Source of the DNA: Physcomitrium patens
Lineage: Eukaryota > Streptophyta > Bryopsida > Funariales > Funariaceae
Assembly (NCBI RefSeq): GCF_000002425.4
Contig: NC_037261.1
Coordinates: 7,120,701-7,184,700, forward strand
Reading direction: 5' to 3'
Length of the DNA: 64,000 nt
Shown here: positions 12,283 through 20,556 of the stretch, piece by piece
How the letters are laid out: each line of letters opens with the position of its first letter
Position numbering within the stretch: the first letter of the stretch is position 1
The notes under the pieces: model-generated
The model's database searches: none
What the model was told of the DNA's origin: nothing
The model's input: only the letters and a program-made list of their open reading frames with translations
Position numbers and translations under genes: made by a program

Positions 12283-12741
12283 GAACTAGAAAGTCATTCA
12301 AAAGTTAACATAATATTAATTAGAATAGCTATTGCCACAAATAAGAAGACCAAAAAGTCTTGAAACAAGACTAATGACTAGAACGGCATTGATAAGAGTA
12401 AAGAAGGCTTCATTCTTGCATCCATATATATTCTTAGCTAAAAGCAACGTGGTGATGTTCCATAAGACCTCCAAAACATGTTGACTTTGCTAGCCACATG
12501 TCTTAACTTATAAGGTAAGTTATCTATGTATGCACCACATGGTTAGCTTGTTCCACAAGCTACCAACACGTGATTAACTTGTTGGTCAAGTTTTTAACCT
12601 TTGAACACATCTAAAGTCAAAACCACATCTATGAAGCTTTTAGAAAGCTTCATTAAAAGACTTTATGAAAATAATCTATATTTACCTACATCTACCTAAT
12701 CATATAAGTAATTATTGAGTTAAATGTATAAGTCCATGATA
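12283..12741 (-). repeat. B element 5' LTR, left end missing
   Basis: It matches the A-type LTR from the AGAGAACTAGAAAGTC position to the end TCCATGATA. The first 40 or so bases (TGTCAAGGACATG...) are absent, lost at the inversion junction. To its right the T element LTR begins. Confidence 0.7.
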
Positions 12742-13293
12742 CTTAGTTAGTTTGTTATTTTTTTTTATTTATTATTAAATATTAAGGAATATTTACTAAG
12801 GTCAATATTTATATTGGCCTTCTAACTATACATATATTTATAAGAAAAACCATAAATATTAATTAATATTTAGAAGAAGCATGAAAAAGAACTTCATATC
12901 TTTTTAGTTTGTTATATAGAAAGTAGGATTTATAGTAGATTTTAATTAATTTTATTATTATAAAAATCACCAATGTAGGAAATTATAGCCTTCAATTGAT
13001 ATTAGTATTATAGAACCATTACAAGTATTTTTAGAATTTTTAAAAAATATATTTAGAACTTTTTAAGAATTTTTAGAGTAATTTCTAAGACTTTGATAAA
13101 AATGAGTTTTATCACTTTGGGAGCTATTATGAAGAAATGGAGCAAGATTTGAAGGCTGCAAAATTGGGTGTTTTTTAATACAATGATGAAGTCAAAAATG
13201 TAAAATTATTGGTTTTACTAGTAGAAAATAGGAGGACTAGTAGCTAGTGTAGTCCTTTTAAAAAAGGAGGTCCTCAAGTCCCATATGATTATA
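12742..13293 (+). repeat. T element 5' LTR, left part
   Basis: This block matches 43791-44343 over its full length (for example ttattattaaatattaag and cataaatattaattaatatt), with scattered transitions. It is continued after the X insertion at 25029-25505. The last five bases TTATA (13289-13293) are the left copy of X's target duplication. The exact left end of the LTR is uncertain because B abuts it. Confidence 0.7.
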
Positions 13294-13541
13294 TGTCATG
13301 GACATACATTGGAAGATTCTTTGAATATTCTTCTAGAATATTCTTTTAGAATATTCTCTAAAGATTCTCTAAAGATTCTTTTAGAAGGTTCTAGAAGATT
13401 CTTAGAATATTCCCTAAAGATTCTCTTAGAAGGTTCTAGAATATTCTTAGAAGGTTCTAGAATATTTTGATAGATTCTAGGAAGTTGCTCGAGAAGTTTC
13501 CTAATTAGTAGAAGTTGTTGGAGAAGCGTCCTAGTTAGCGG
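13294..13541 (+). repeat. X 5' LTR, first part
   Basis: The left 248 bp of the 5' LTR, up to the N insertion at GCGG. It holds the heat-shock-element array. It continues at 19050-19251 after N. Confidence 0.9.
13311..13467 (+). promoter_or_regulatory. heat-shock-element array in X 5' LTR
   Basis: The stretch is built from alternating GAA and TTC triplets two bases apart, the HSF-binding pattern nGAAnnTTCnnGAAn. Perfect runs include GAAGGTTCTAGAAGATTC at about 13384-13401 and GAAGGTTCTAGAATATTC at 13429-13446. The last unit (13450-13467) has TTC changed to TTT. The 3' LTR has the same array plus one unit. Heat-driven transcription is an inference from the motifs. Confidence 0.7.
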
Positions 13542-14791
13542 TGTCGTGTTGTAACACGAGTATACAGTGAAAATAAAAAGAAAGGGGAATTTTATTAATA
13601 TTCAGTTACCTCGAATATTGGGAGCATCGACCAACTCCAGTACAAATACTGAGTGGTCAAGTTCAGTGACTCCGTTACAGTCAGCCGGGGCATACTGGAA
13701 TGCCCCGTTCGATTCCGATAACGGGAGTCAGCAGGAAGAGAAGGACCAATTCACACGACGGGTTCGAGGAGCCAATTGGATCCAATTTCGAGAATCCAAT
13801 CCGGGTCCTCTTACCCAATATGAGACCTGTATTGGTGGGACAATCCAATGCAGTCTAGTTACGGGAAATCCAGGTCTTACTACGGGTCTTAGCCAATCTG
13901 ACGCGAGGACCAATTTGACCCAATTACGGGAACATCCAGGTTACTACGGGCATCTTTCCCAATATAGGACCTGAATTGGTCTGGCGACTCAATGTGGTCC
14001 CGATTACGGGGTTCAATTCTGTTTCAGGCTGTCCTGTTCTCTGTGCCGTCTCAGGGAACGTTGTTTTCGGTAAATGGATTTCTTAAAGGTAAAAACGGAG
14101 GAGAAAGCTTGAGGTGGGAGCCAATTCCGGATCTAAGACGGAAGATTGAAGAAATTCAGAGGATAAGGTTAGGGGGAATATAGTTTTGGAGTGGTGTGGG
14201 TTTTTATTTGGGGGGATGAGAGATTTTTGAAGATCAAGGGAATTAGAGAGAGGAGCTTCATGCTTCGGGTCGGGAAAGGAAAGACATAGGATTTGGATTT
14301 TTCTTCTTCGTAGAGTTTTGGGGAAGACTGAGGCAATCGCTGCTGAAGTCAGTGTTGTAATGGTGAATCGGGATTTTTAAATGAAGTGGGTTTGAATACT
14401 CTTGACTGTTTTGTGAAATCGAGTTACGTCTGTGATTGAAGGATTAAAAGGGTGTCTATAGGATTGAGTATGCGGAGTGAATGAAATTTATTGGATTAAT
14501 CTAACAAGACAGTCAGTGGATACAAGATCGTAAGTACAAAGCAGTATTGAAGGTTAACAGTTTGGGTTGTACGGGGTTCTCTGTAACGTCTAGAGACCTA
14601 CCGGCTGGGGCAAAAAGGACTTCGACAAGCAGTCGAAGAGCACCCGTATAGATTTACGGTACATTGTTGCAGTTGTTTATATTCCAGCAGTCAAAAACTG
14701 ATAGACTGCTTGACTATCGGCGAATCTCCATACTACCTTCTACAGCCAGACGCCCGGCGCGTTCTCGAGCAGGAAAGCACGTAATACGACA
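13542..14791 (+). repeat. N 5' LTR
   Basis: 1250 bp, TGTCGTG...ATACGACA. The last 186 bp (14606-14791) recur at 18864-19049. An unusual cluster of CCAAT motifs lies at 13745-13985. Older relatives of this LTR are at 1018, 30090, 37511 and about 55957. Confidence 0.9.
13745..13985 (+). promoter_or_regulatory. CCAAT-box cluster in N LTR
   Basis: Ten CCAAT motifs on the plus strand (starting near 13745, 13772, 13782, 13796, 13814, 13845, 13892, 13910, 13919 and 13959), plus ATTGG on the same strand near 13831 and 13975, are interleaved with repeated ACGGG words. CCAAT is the NF-Y core. The position in the left part of the LTR fits a U3 enhancer; function is inferred. Confidence 0.5.
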
Positions 14792-14795
14792 TAAG

Positions 14796-14812
14796 TGGTG
14801 AACCCGACGTGA
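14796..14812 (+). other. candidate primer-binding site of N
   Basis: TGGTGAACCCGACGTGA begins 4 bases after the 5' LTR end. It starts with TGG, as a complement of a tRNA CCA end should. I could not assign it to a named tRNA. Confidence 0.45.
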
Positions 14813-17062
14813 AAGCTTGAGCAACAGCAAAGCAATGATCGAAAGGAAGCTTTGGCAACCAAAGCATTACAAGCAGTGGTCAATAAAATTGATCAATTTG
14901 ATGGAAGGAATATTTCAAGGTATTTAAGATGTTATGTTCGTGAAATGGAATTAAATCGGGTTTCTGAGAAGAAAATGGTTGCACTATTTGGACTTGCCAC
15001 GATACCGGAGATAAGGGACCACATTACATCGATTACGGATCGTTGTGGGAATTCATGGGAGGATTTTTCACATGCATTGAAAGACGAATATTTCTTGGAA
15101 GATGCTGATCGCGTTACTAAGAAGCTGTTTTTGGGATGGATTGGGCGGCCCAATAAGAATTTGCAAGCAACAGAGCTACTAAGGGAATTTGAGAGGCAGT
15201 ACTCTCAATTATCGAAGGTAGAAAAATTGACATTGGAGCCGAACAAAGTTGATTTATTTCTTCAAGCTGCTGATGGAGAATTGCAAGAGAAATTAGAACC
15301 CCTTCTTGAAGACAAAGAAGAAGATGAAGGATTGACAACGAAGTGGAAGAACGTTGAAGATGCGGTAGGGTTGCTTACAAAAAAAGAAAGGAGGAAGGAT
15401 AGGAGTAATATTCCGAAACAAGTACAAGCATCCAAAGCTCCAGTACGTACTACACCACCGACAATGCCTACAGTTCAACCTTCGACATCCTTGTCAAAGA
15501 AAACAGATATGGGTATGGAAGAAATTATACGAGGAATGCGAGATCTTCAAATCAAATTGGCAAGACTTGAAGAGAATACTTCTATAAACAATTCGAAGAA
15601 TGTTTCAAAACAAGGATATGTACAAAGATGCATTTGGTGTGATGATGCTTCACACACTAGAAAAGATTGCAATGAATTTAATAATATGATACGGCAGGGA
15701 ATTATTTGCTGGAAAGATGGGAAGATAGCATTGAAAGACAGGGAGGATCTTCTTCAAACCAATTTTGGCAAGGGAGGAATGAGAGCATTGGTTCAAGATT
15801 ACTTAAAAGGGCATGAAACAGTAGCACGAGAAAGTGCAAGTTATGGTGCTAGAGTAGATGATGAAATTGGTGGAAGTACGGAAACTAGTGAGTTTTGGGC
15901 TTCTGCCGTTTCTACAATGCAAGAAGGGAAATTACCTCGAGAAGCGTTATTGAGAACTGCAGCTACAATACGTGGAAGAATAGGTTGGGAGGATCCCGTT
16001 GAGTCTCTTTCAGTTCATGCATATATTGCTAAGAGCCAACATGAAGCTTTGATGGAAGAGAAAAGACGAAGAAATTTTGATGATACTAGAGAAGGAAATT
16101 CTTTTAAGAGGCAAACTCGAGGAGACAAGGCTCGGGAGGCAGCTTCACAAGAATTGCCTGTAAAAGATACCTCAGCATCATTGGGAGAAAAAACAACGGA
16201 GACAAAAGATAAGGGCAAATCAATTGCTTATAAGCTACTTTCTGACATTGAAGCAGCAACAAATTTGAAAGGGGTGTTGGAAGAACGTATATTAAACGCT
16301 AAGGTGGAATTCACATTGAAAGAAGTCTTAGAAATTGCAAAGAAGGAGTTTCATGATGTTATCATTGACAGCATTAAGCGAAAGAGGCAATTAATGAGCG
16401 AAACTGGAATGAGTCATGCTATTGACGCAAGAATATGTAGAGATGAAGAAGAGGTTGATATTGGTTACAAGCAACCAATAAATGAAAAGAATGGGTATAA
16501 TCAGCGAGTACGTTTTGAAGATTCTAGTGACAAGGAAATGGAAACTTTGAGCCATTATACTCGAAAGCATTGGGCAAGGGCAACTACTGAGGTATTGGTG
16601 AAGGTAGGAGATATAGAAGAACCAATAGTTGCTTTCGTGGACCATGGTTCTGAAATAAATCTCATGTCTAAAGATCTTTATAAGAAGCAAAAATGGCCAA
16701 TTGATATGGAACATGGATGGGCAATACGAGCAGCTAATAACACACGAGGCGAATTATATGGAGCTTGTCCAGATGTCAAAATTCGGATTGGGGATGTTGC
16801 TACGGAGCAATATTTCTTCGTTCAAGATACAACGTCTTATCTGTTGATTTTAGGACAACCTTATATCACGGCAACACGGATGGAAACAAAGGTACTTGAC
16901 GATGGTTCTGCTTATGCAAGGGTACGGAGCGAAGATGGGAGGAAAGCTGTACAATTTCTAACAGTACCTCCTAACCATGAACGGAATCGAGATAGGTTGA
17001 GGGAGAAACCATTGCCAAAGATTGTTGAAGGATTTAAGGATTTTGGAGAGGTACCACTGTAA
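14813..17062 (+). CDS. N gag-protease polyprotein
   Basis: The frame is open from 14813 to the TAA at 17060-17062. It contains an N-terminal gag with an FDGRNISRYLR motif, a capsid region, a coiled basic central part, and a zinc knuckle CIWCDDASHTRKDC (CX2CX4HX4C, about 15633-15674). After a long acidic/basic linker comes a retroviral-type aspartic protease with VDHGSEINLM (Asp codon at 16640; His where most have Ser/Thr) and ILGQPYI. No in-frame ATG is found before residue 30; the nearest ATG (14835) is one base out of frame, which suggests a small indel at the start. The pol frame is open through 17050-17064 in the -1 frame, and the protein sequence runs smoothly from EVPL into VKRDYGG there, so a one-base deletion near 17060 is the simplest explanation for the stop. 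Confidence 0.85.
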   Translation, partial: KLEQQQSNDRKEALATKALQAVVNKIDQFDGRNISRYLRCYVREMELNRVSEKKMVALFGLATIPEIRDHITSITDRCGNSWEDFSHALKDEYFLEDADRVTKKLFLGWIGRPNKNLQATELLREFERQYSQLSKVEKLTLEPNKVDLFLQAADGELQEKLEPLLEDKEEDEGLTTKWKNVEDAVGLLTKKERRKDRSNIPKQVQASKAPVRTTPPTMPTVQPSTSLSKKTDMGMEEIIRGMRDLQIKLARLEENTSINNSKNVSKQGYVQRCIWCDDASHTRKDCNEFNNMIRQGIICWKDGKIALKDREDLLQTNFGKGGMRALVQDYLKGHETVARESASYGARVDDEIGGSTETSEFWASAVSTMQEGKLPREALLRTAATIRGRIGWEDPVESLSVHAYIAKSQHEALMEEKRRRNFDDTREGNSFKRQTRGDKAREAASQELPVKDTSASLGEKTTETKDKGKSIAYKLLSDIEAATNLKGVLEERILNAKVEFTLKEVLEIAKKEFHDVIIDSIKRKRQLMSETGMSHAIDARICRDEEEVDIGYKQPINEKNGYNQRVRFEDSSDKEMETLSHYTRKHWARATTEVLVKVGDIEEPIVAFVDHGSEINLMSKDLYKKQKWPIDMEHGWAIRAANNTRGELYGACPDVKIRIGDVATEQYFFVQDTTSYLLILGQPYITATRMETKVLDDGSAYARVRSEDGRKAVQFLTVPPNHERNRDRLREKPLPKIVEGFKDFGEVPL

Positions 17063-18909
17063 AACGAGATTATGGAGGTACAAAAGAGGAGGTACTCTCG
17101 CGAGATGAAGGTGCCTTTGATGCGAGTTTTATTGGTATATTGGAGAATGGAAATATTATGTATAAGAAAGTTGAAGATTTTAAAAGAAAAGAAAGAAAAA
17201 GATTATATGATATTGAAGGACAGTTACGCAAGATAGGTACATTGCAAGATGATGAGAGGATTTTGGGTGTTTATGAAGAAAATGGGCTGGAAGATTCATT
17301 GGAATTGATTACATCTATTGGGTTAGGAGATAATGATAAGATTGTTGAGATTCATTCGAGAGAGGTTTATACCATGCTTGAATCTTTTCAAGCACGAGAA
17401 GTCACAGTAGAGATGAGATATAAAACGGCAGATAAGAAGGTAAAGCCTGTTGCCGGACCATTACCAGAGGATTCTAAAGAACAAATGGGAGAAGCATCAA
17501 AAGAAGCAAGTTTAAGAGATCCAATGAGTATTGGACATCAGTTTACTGAAGAGACTTTTGAAGAATTGAAGATTGGTTCTGATGGTTCTTTATTGCCGGA
17601 GGAAATTACTTGCTTCAAAAAGATGTTGGCTAAACAAGGTAGATCGTTTGCCTTCGAATCTCATGAAATTAGGTGTGTAGATCCAAATATTATAACACCT
17701 ATGGTTATCTTCACTGTACCGCATGTACCTTGGAATCTAAGACCGATTCCAGTACCGAGGGCACATTTACCTAAATTGGTCGAACTATTGAAAGAAAAGA
17801 TAAAGATGAAAATATTAGAACCTTCATTTGCACCGTATTCTAGTCAATGGTTTACGGTACCTAAGAAGAATGGGTCACTTCGGTTTATTCAAGATATGCA
17901 GCCGGTGAATGCTGTAACTGTCAGGAATGCAGGAATTGGACCTATTGTGGATGAATTTGCTGAGGCGTTTGCTGGAAGGGCGATCTATTCAATGGGTGAT
18001 TTGTATTCAGGTTATGATCAATTTCAACTTGCCGAAGGAAGTAGAGATATGACAACGATGAGGACACCGCTTGGATTGGTTAGAATGTGCACTCTTCCTC
18101 AAGGCGCGACCAACTCAGTTGCGCATATGATGAATGGGATGAATAAGGTATTGAGAGATTTAATCCCGGAAAAGACTATGCCTTTTCTGGATGATGTTCC
18201 TATAAAAGGGTGCAAAGAAGGAGACAAGGATGAAACTTTAGATACGAGGGGGTGTCGCAGATATGTTGTTGATCATATACAAGATTGTGAAAAGATTTTA
18301 ACTCGGCTTGGAGAAGTTCATCTTACATTATCGGGTATGAAGTCCGTATTTGGAGTGCGAGAGGTTGTAATTGTTGGACATTTATGCGGATCTTACGGAA
18401 GAAAACCAGATCCGACTAAAGTTGATGCAATTGGAAGGATGAAAGAGGATTGTGGTTCTTTAACAGAGGTTCGCAGGTTTTTGGGTGCATGTGTATTTTA
18501 TCAAATCTGGATCCCTCATTTTGCTCACATAGCGGATCCATTATATGAACTGTTATGCAAGGGTTACCGATTTGAATGGGAAGAAAGGCATATTCAGGCA
18601 ATGCAAAGATTGAAGAAATTTTTGATGTCACCTCCAATATTGAGGAAGGTTGATTATAAGTGCAATAAACCAGTGATTCTTACTGTAGACGCTAGTCCAA
18701 TTGCCGTTGGATGGGCTGTGGATCAAGATGATTCGAATGGGAGTAGATTTGTAGTTCAATTTGGGGCTAAAGTTTTAAGTATTCGTCAGCGTGCATTTTC
18801 GCAAGTCAAAAGAGAACTTTGGGGAGTCGTTTCGGCTATGAAAGCTGAAAAGGACTATTTGATTGGGGCAAAAAGGACTTCGACAAGTAGTCGAAGAGCA
18901 CCCGTATAG
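17050..18909 (+). pseudogene. N pol: RT and partial RNase H, truncated
   Basis: The pol frame is open from before 17062 to 18909. It shows a long N-terminal linker, then the RT (about 17750-18400) with SQWFTVPKKNGSLRFIQD, SMGDLYSGYDQF, LPQGATNSV and the catalytic box FLDD (18184-18195). A connection domain with RRFLGACVFYQ and an RNase H start (VILTVDASPIAVGW, about 18672-18714) follow. At 18864 the RNase H runs into LTR sequence, giving a nonsense tail. The RNase H end and the integrase are lost. The RT itself looks intact, with Phe before LDD. This copy can only move with help from others. Confidence 0.88.
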
Positions 18910-19049
18910 ATTTACGGTACATTGTTGCAGTCGTTTATATTCCAGCAGTCAAAAACTGATAGACTGCTTGACTATCGGCGAATCTCCATACTACCTTCTA
19001 CAGCCAGACGCCCGGCGCATTCTCGAGCAGGAAAGCACGTAATACGACA
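18864..19049 (+). repeat. N 3' LTR remnant (last 186 bp)
   Basis: It equals 14606-14791 with three transitions. The deletion junction lies inside a shared TGGGGCAAAAAGG; some of those bases could have come from either side. It ends in ACGACA next to the GCGG target copy. Confidence 0.9.
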
Positions 19050-19251
19050 GCGGAAGTAGCTCGAGAAGCTTCCTATTTAGTAGTATATATAGGAGTCGAG
19101 GCTGAAGGGTTCTTCAGTCTCGACAACACATCTCTTGGAGTTCTAGCTCACCTTTCTGGTGTTGTTCTTGTACTCATCTGTTTAATCTAGTTCTGCCACT
19201 TCTTCTTGAACTTCTTGTTAGATTTCAAGTCTGTATTTTGTGTCCGTGACA
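19050..19251 (+). repeat. X 5' LTR, second part
   Basis: The LTR resumes with GCGGAAGTAGCTCGAG and ends TGTGTCCGTGACA at 19251. It holds a TATA box (TATATATA, 19084-19091). Just downstream is a near-perfect palindrome (19095-19124: GTCGAG-g-CTGAAG, loop GGTT, CTTCAG-t-CTCGAC), close to where transcription would start. Confidence 0.88.
19084..19124 (+). promoter_or_regulatory. X LTR TATA box and start-site palindrome
   Basis: TATATATA at 19084-19091 is followed after three bases by a 13 bp stem palindrome with one G-T pair and a four-base loop. The same arrangement is at 24856-24896 in the 3' LTR. A start about 30 bases after TATA would fall in the 3' arm. Confidence 0.6.
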
Positions 19252-19274
19252 GTTTGTCGAGACTGCATTTTTAC

Positions 19275-19286
19275 TGGTATCAGAGC
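19275..19286 (+). other. primer-binding site of X (initiator tRNA-Met type)
   Basis: TGGTATCAGAGC is the standard plant tRNA-iMet-complementary PBS core. It starts 23 bases after the LTR end, further than usual; the LTR end is fixed by the 3' copy and its target duplication. Confidence 0.8.
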
Positions 19287-19300
19287 TAGTTCCTTCTTGT

Positions 19301-19485
19301 TAGAGATTGGATTACCCCTCTTCTTGAAGGTGTGCTAGTATTTTAGAGGTTGCGGATTACCCTCCTCTAAACTGATATCTCTTCTTTCTCAATATTGGAG
19401 CCTTATTCTTCTTGGAGAGAGTGGATTACTCCTCATCTTGGAGTCTTAAGGCATTTTAGAGGTTGCGGAGTACTCTCCTCTGAAC
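19301..19485 (+). repeat. four imperfect leader repeats with stem-loop potential
   Basis: Four units centred on GGATTACCCCTC-like cores (near 19309, 19353, 19421 and 19466) are flanked by complementary words. In unit 2, TTTAGAGG (19342-19349) pairs with CCTCTAAA (19364-19371). Traces survive in the leaders of A and B. They lie between PBS and gag, where packaging signals are usual. Confidence 0.6.
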
Positions 19486-19554
19486 CAATATTGTCCTCTT
19501 GTCAAAACTCTTTTTTCTTCTTTCTAAAGGTTAGCCAAAGGTTAAGACGTTAAA

Positions 19555-20556
19555 ATGGCTGAAATTTTGGAATCCAAACTAGACGCCATCATAAATGCTC
19601 TTGCCTCGTTGTCACATAGGACAACAGAGATTGAAGGAGTCATGGTAGGACTCCATAACAATGGAGCATCTGGGATAGCGCCATCTAAAGCATATCAGCC
19701 TCAAACTTCTGCGCCAGAAGAAGCAGTTCTACCTCCATTTCAACAAGATCGAGTAGTCCTACAACGAAAGGAGCCTCGAGTTAGTCTTCCGGGTAAGTTT
19801 GATGGAACTCGTTCCAAGTTTCGAGGTTTTGTCAACCAAATCAGGTTGATAACAATTTTACAGCCCGAACGTTATCCGACGGAGGAAGCGCGTGTTGGAC
19901 TTGTTGGAACCTTGCTTACAGCACAAGCTCTGTCTTGGTTTACTCCCTTGTTCGAGAAGCGATCGCCAATCCTGAGCAACTTTGAAACGTTCTTGGAGGC
20001 ATTTGCAGGAGCATTTGGCGAGCATGATAAAGTTCGATGGGCTACAACAAAGATCCGATCGCTACGACAAGGAACACGCTCTGCATCAGTCTATGCCTCG
20101 GATTTCAGACAATTGGCAAGTGACATTAATTGGGATGAAGAAGCGTTGGTGAGTCAGTTTTATTGGGGCTTGAAGGATGATGTGAAGGACTTGCTGTTAT
20201 CTCTTCCTGATCCTCAAACGCTCAACGAAGCTATTAGCCAAGCTCTAAAGTGTGACAACCGCCTATTCCAGCGTCGTCAAGACCAACGTCCAAGACACCA
20301 AATGACTCGTTACAATGTGACTATGTCTGCAAATAGCTTAAACTCACATTCGGAGGCAACAGACATGCAAATCGACACGGCGCGTGTCCGATCTCTTACT
20401 CCAACAGAGAAGAAACGGCGTATGGAGGAAGGGTTATGTTTGTACTGTGGAGAAGAAGGTCACAAGGTTGGAAATTGCCCAAAGAAGCAAAATTGGCACC
20501 CTGTCAAGACTAGAAGTACGATGATTCCGGAAAACGACGACGCCCAGCCACAGTAG
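19555..20556 (+). CDS. X gag
   Basis: Start ATG at 19555 (AAA before it), stop TAG at 20554-20556; 333 residues. Residues 1-50 form a short helical leader; a PGKFDGTRSKFRGF block follows at about residue 80. The capsid region (about 90-235) has the LLTAQALSWFTPL and F-x-W/A-x-F-G-E pattern of gypsy gag. A single zinc knuckle CLYCGEEGHKVGNC (CX2CX4HX4C) sits at residues 298-311. No stop or frameshift is seen. The pol frame is open from 20514 in the -1 frame, overlapping the gag end by about 43 bases. The heptamer GGAAAAC at 20529-20535 lies in the overlap in the gag frame G GAA AAC. It forms the virus-like particle with pol. Confidence 0.93.
   Translation: MAEILESKLDAIINALASLSHRTTEIEGVMVGLHNNGASGIAPSKAYQPQTSAPEEAVLPPFQQDRVVLQRKEPRVSLPGKFDGTRSKFRGFVNQIRLITILQPERYPTEEARVGLVGTLLTAQALSWFTPLFEKRSPILSNFETFLEAFAGAFGEHDKVRWATTKIRSLRQGTRSASVYASDFRQLASDINWDEEALVSQFYWGLKDDVKDLLLSLPDPQTLNEAISQALKCDNRLFQRRQDQRPRHQMTRYNVTMSANSLNSHSEATDMQIDTARVRSLTPTEKKRRMEEGLCLYCGEEGHKVGNCPKKQNWHPVKTRSTMIPENDDAQPQ

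Larger units (their letters stand above)
2685..12741 (-). mobile_element. element B: decayed chromovirus, interrupted by C and A and truncated by D
   Basis: Read on the minus strand from right to left, B shows a 5' LTR (12283-12741), a gag segment (partly inverted), protease (10699-11178, resuming at 4474-4531), then RT and the start of RNase H (3687-2685). The rest lies left of D, outside the window. A is inserted in its protease with target duplication CCTAT (left copy CATAT), and C is inserted with a perfect CATAG duplication. Joining the pieces restores colinearity with A and X, which is the main evidence that they are one element. It is full of stops and A/T transitions. Confidence 0.75.
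13542..19049 (+). mobile_element. element N: gypsy element nested in X, 3' part deleted
   Basis: N opens TGTCGTGTTG and closes AATACGACA (TGTCGT/ACGACA inverted ends). The flanking target copies are GCGG (13538-13541 and 19050-19053); a fifth base A is ambiguous with the LTR end. N has a full 1250 bp 5' LTR, a gag-protease ORF and an RT, but after mid RNase H it jumps straight into the last 186 bp of its LTR. Integrase and most of the 3' LTR are gone. The two 186 bp LTR ends differ by three transitions. Confidence 0.92.

Noticed and set aside
13285-13470. 61-codon ORF at the start of X 5' LTR (and its twin at 24572-24754)
   Set aside because: The repeated ILLEGSR-type peptide is only the translation of the heat-shock-motif array in a promoter region.
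13567-13974. 135-codon ORF in N 5' LTR
   Set aside because: It lies in the U3 CCAAT/ACGGG repeat region, has no recognisable domain and is not seen in the older LTR relatives.
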